NCBI RefSeq assembly: GCF_002938435.1
Contig: NZ_POQT01000003.1
Span: 62,001 to 126,000 of the forward strand
Direction of reading: 5' to 3'
From: Blastococcus saxobsidens
GTDB taxonomy: Bacteria > Actinomycetota > Actinomycetes > Mycobacteriales > Geodermatophilaceae
Length of the DNA stretch: 64,000 bases
The notes beneath the pieces are model-generated. The model saw only the letters and a list, made by a program, of their open reading frames with translations, searched no databases and had not been told where the DNA came from. Position 1 is the stretch's first letter, and each line of letters opens with the position of its first letter. Of the stretch, positions 62,886 to 64,000 are shown piece by piece. The position numbers were made by a program, and so were the translations under genes.

Positions 62886-63806
62886 TCAGGTGCCGTGGCG
62901 TCCACGGCCTGGGACGGCACCGAGCGGAGGCAGGGCCCACTGCTCACCGAGGTACAGGTCGAACTCGCGCGGGTGGTACTGGATGGTGCCGCCGGCGGGA
63001 TAGGGGGTCAGCTCGCCGAGCCAGACCTTCCCTCGCGTGCTGTAGAGGTCGACCCGCATGAAGTCGTACGGCCGCCCGAGCGTCTCGGCCGCGTGCACCA
63101 TGGCGTCCAGGTCCTCCGGCGGGGGCGCCTGCTCGCCGATCGGCATGATGTCCGCGACGGGAGCGGGTTGCCAGTCGACGGTGTAGAAGGTGCGCGCGTG
63201 GCCGCTCGTGAACCTGCCGCGATCGACCTGGATCAACACGACCTTGCCGCCGAACACGAAGAACTTGTAGTCGTCCAGGGGCTCGCCGGCGGCGAGGTCC
63301 TCCTCGATGAGGTGCAGCCTGCGCGCCTGGCTGTAGGCCCATTCCCCGAGCAGGACGCTCTGGTCGTCCTGCAGCCAGGTGCGCGTCGACTCGACCATGT
63401 CGGCGTCGACGGCCTCCGATGCCGCCCCGAACCGGACGAGGCCGCTGCGGTGATTCGGCTTGAGGACCCACGGCCGATCGAACGTCCGCCCCAGCACTGC
63501 ACCCAGGTCGTCCCCCGCCCACAGCGTCTCCGGTACCTCCAGCCCGGTCTCCCGGTGCAGGCCGATCGCGTAGTCCTTCATCGCCAGCTTGTCGCAGGTC
63601 CAGGCGAGTTCCGGTCGTCGGTCGTGGACGATCCGCCAGTTGATCTTCTCCGTGAACAGGCGCGGGTCGTTCAGGCGGGGGAGCCGGCCGTGGCCGGCCA
63701 GGTAGAGGTAGCGCCGCCTGGCGGGCAGGGGGAGCAGGCTGGCGATCGTGCGGTGCACGGGTCTCAGGGACTTGCGGAGGGTCGTGTTGAACCCGCTCCG
63801 GGGCAT
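62886..63806 (-). CDS. TupA-like ATP-grasp protein
   Basis: 306 residues. DPRLFTEKINWRIVHDRRPE, CDKLAMKDYAIGLHRETG, PWVLKPNHRSGLVRFG, LDDYKFFVFGGKVVLIQVD and YDFMRVDLYSTRGKVWLGEL are the family core. It likely ligates an amino acid or similar group to the polysaccharide. ATG 63806 has GAGAAGGA seven bases upstream, which fixes the start. Paralog of 50398-51258. The broken copy follows 49 bases after its stop. Confidence 0.87.
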   Translation of the reverse strand: MPRSGFNTTLRKSLRPVHRTIASLLPLPARRRYLYLAGHGRLPRLNDPRLFTEKINWRIVHDRRPELAWTCDKLAMKDYAIGLHRETGLEVPETLWAGDDLGAVLGRTFDRPWVLKPNHRSGLVRFGAASEAVDADMVESTRTWLQDDQSVLLGEWAYSQARRLHLIEEDLAAGEPLDDYKFFVFGGKVVLIQVDRGRFTSGHARTFYTVDWQPAPVADIMPIGEQAPPPEDLDAMVHAAETLGRPYDFMRVDLYSTRGKVWLGELTPYPAGGTIQYHPREFDLYLGEQWALPPLGAVPGRGRHGT

Positions 63807-63966
63807 CGTCGGTCCTTCTCGCGATCGCGGGCGTGTCAGCGGGTGAGTGGCCGGAGGCACACACCCGAAACCGAAGTTCGCACGAATGTCACCGCGCGCC
63901 CCGGTCGACCGCTCGCCGTCGTGCGCCACCCGGGCCGGTGAACCACCCCAACGGAGGTGTCGGGCG

Positions 63967-64000
63967 ATGACACCGCCCCGTCACACTGGGAGCCGTGTCC
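63967..64000 (+). CDS. Possible start of a plus-strand gene, cut by the window end
   Basis: ATG 63967 lies nine bases after GGAGG, and eleven codons are open to the window edge. That is too short for any family call. It would be divergent from the ATP-grasp gene. Confidence 0.2.
   Translation, partial: MTPPRHTGSRV

Noticed and set aside
1-64000. selA, selB, tRNA-Sec, fdhD or any tRNA gene in the window
   Set aside because: No matching protein frames or cloverleaf-like sequences were seen; they must be elsewhere in the genome.

Overview
The window is very GC-rich, with codon usage and gene content of an actinobacterium. The best fit is the family Geodermatophilaceae (Blastococcus/Geodermatophilus type): GTG and TTG starts are common, probable leaderless genes are present, proteins are Ala/Arg/Pro rich, and the formate dehydrogenase has an in-frame TAG at its selenocysteine position. 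TAG-encoded selenocysteine has been reported in Blastococcus and Geodermatophilus. The family assignment is an inference.

Left part (1-19.6 kb). A two-gene cyclic-di-GMP operon (membrane PAS-GGDEF, and PAS-degenerate GGDEF-EAL) runs off the left edge on the minus strand. It is followed on the plus strand by a small hypothetical gene, a membrane-anchored SGNH-like protein and the formate dehydrogenase operon fdhA-fdhB-nrfD. fdhA reads through a TAG at 6083-6085; a hairpin with a GGUCU apical loop starts 11 nt later, which has the geometry of a bacterial SECIS element. Next come a membrane protein with a discoidin-like domain, a peptidoglycan amidase, and a membrane protein with a long 15-residue tandem repeat. 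A minus-strand operon follows, coding for a GGDEF-EAL protein, a SpeD-like protein and a LuxI/GNAT-like acyltransferase; this is a candidate acyl-amine signal module. A zinc-ribbon hypothetical protein closes this part.

Locus A (20-46.6 kb) is an exopolysaccharide region in mixed orientations: GT4 and GT2 glycosyltransferases, an acyltransferase, two GH16 hydrolases, a GMC oxidoreductase fused to an epimerase, a flippase, a decayed FkbM methyltransferase, a UDP-galactopyranose-mutase-like flavoprotein, a split COG5610-type HAD protein, a Wzy-like polymerase, a Wzz/BY-kinase-like protein with a ruined P-loop, and a polyprenyl glycosylphosphotransferase.

Locus B (47-63.8 kb) is a second exopolysaccharide set with its own acyltransferase, SGNH-like protein, lyase-like lipoprotein, flippase, UDP-glucose dehydrogenase, polymerase, Alg13/14-like transferase, GT4 enzymes, an intact Wzz-BY-kinase, a paralogous glycosylphosphotransferase and two TupA-like ATP-grasp genes plus a broken third copy. 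Both loci look like complete Wzx/Wzy-type pathways: priming transferase, glycosyltransferases, flippase, polymerase, length regulator and trimming hydrolases or lyases. The c-di-GMP enzymes next to them may control them.

I found no tRNA, rRNA, CRISPR array or insertion sequence. No selA, selB, selC or fdhD gene is in the window.
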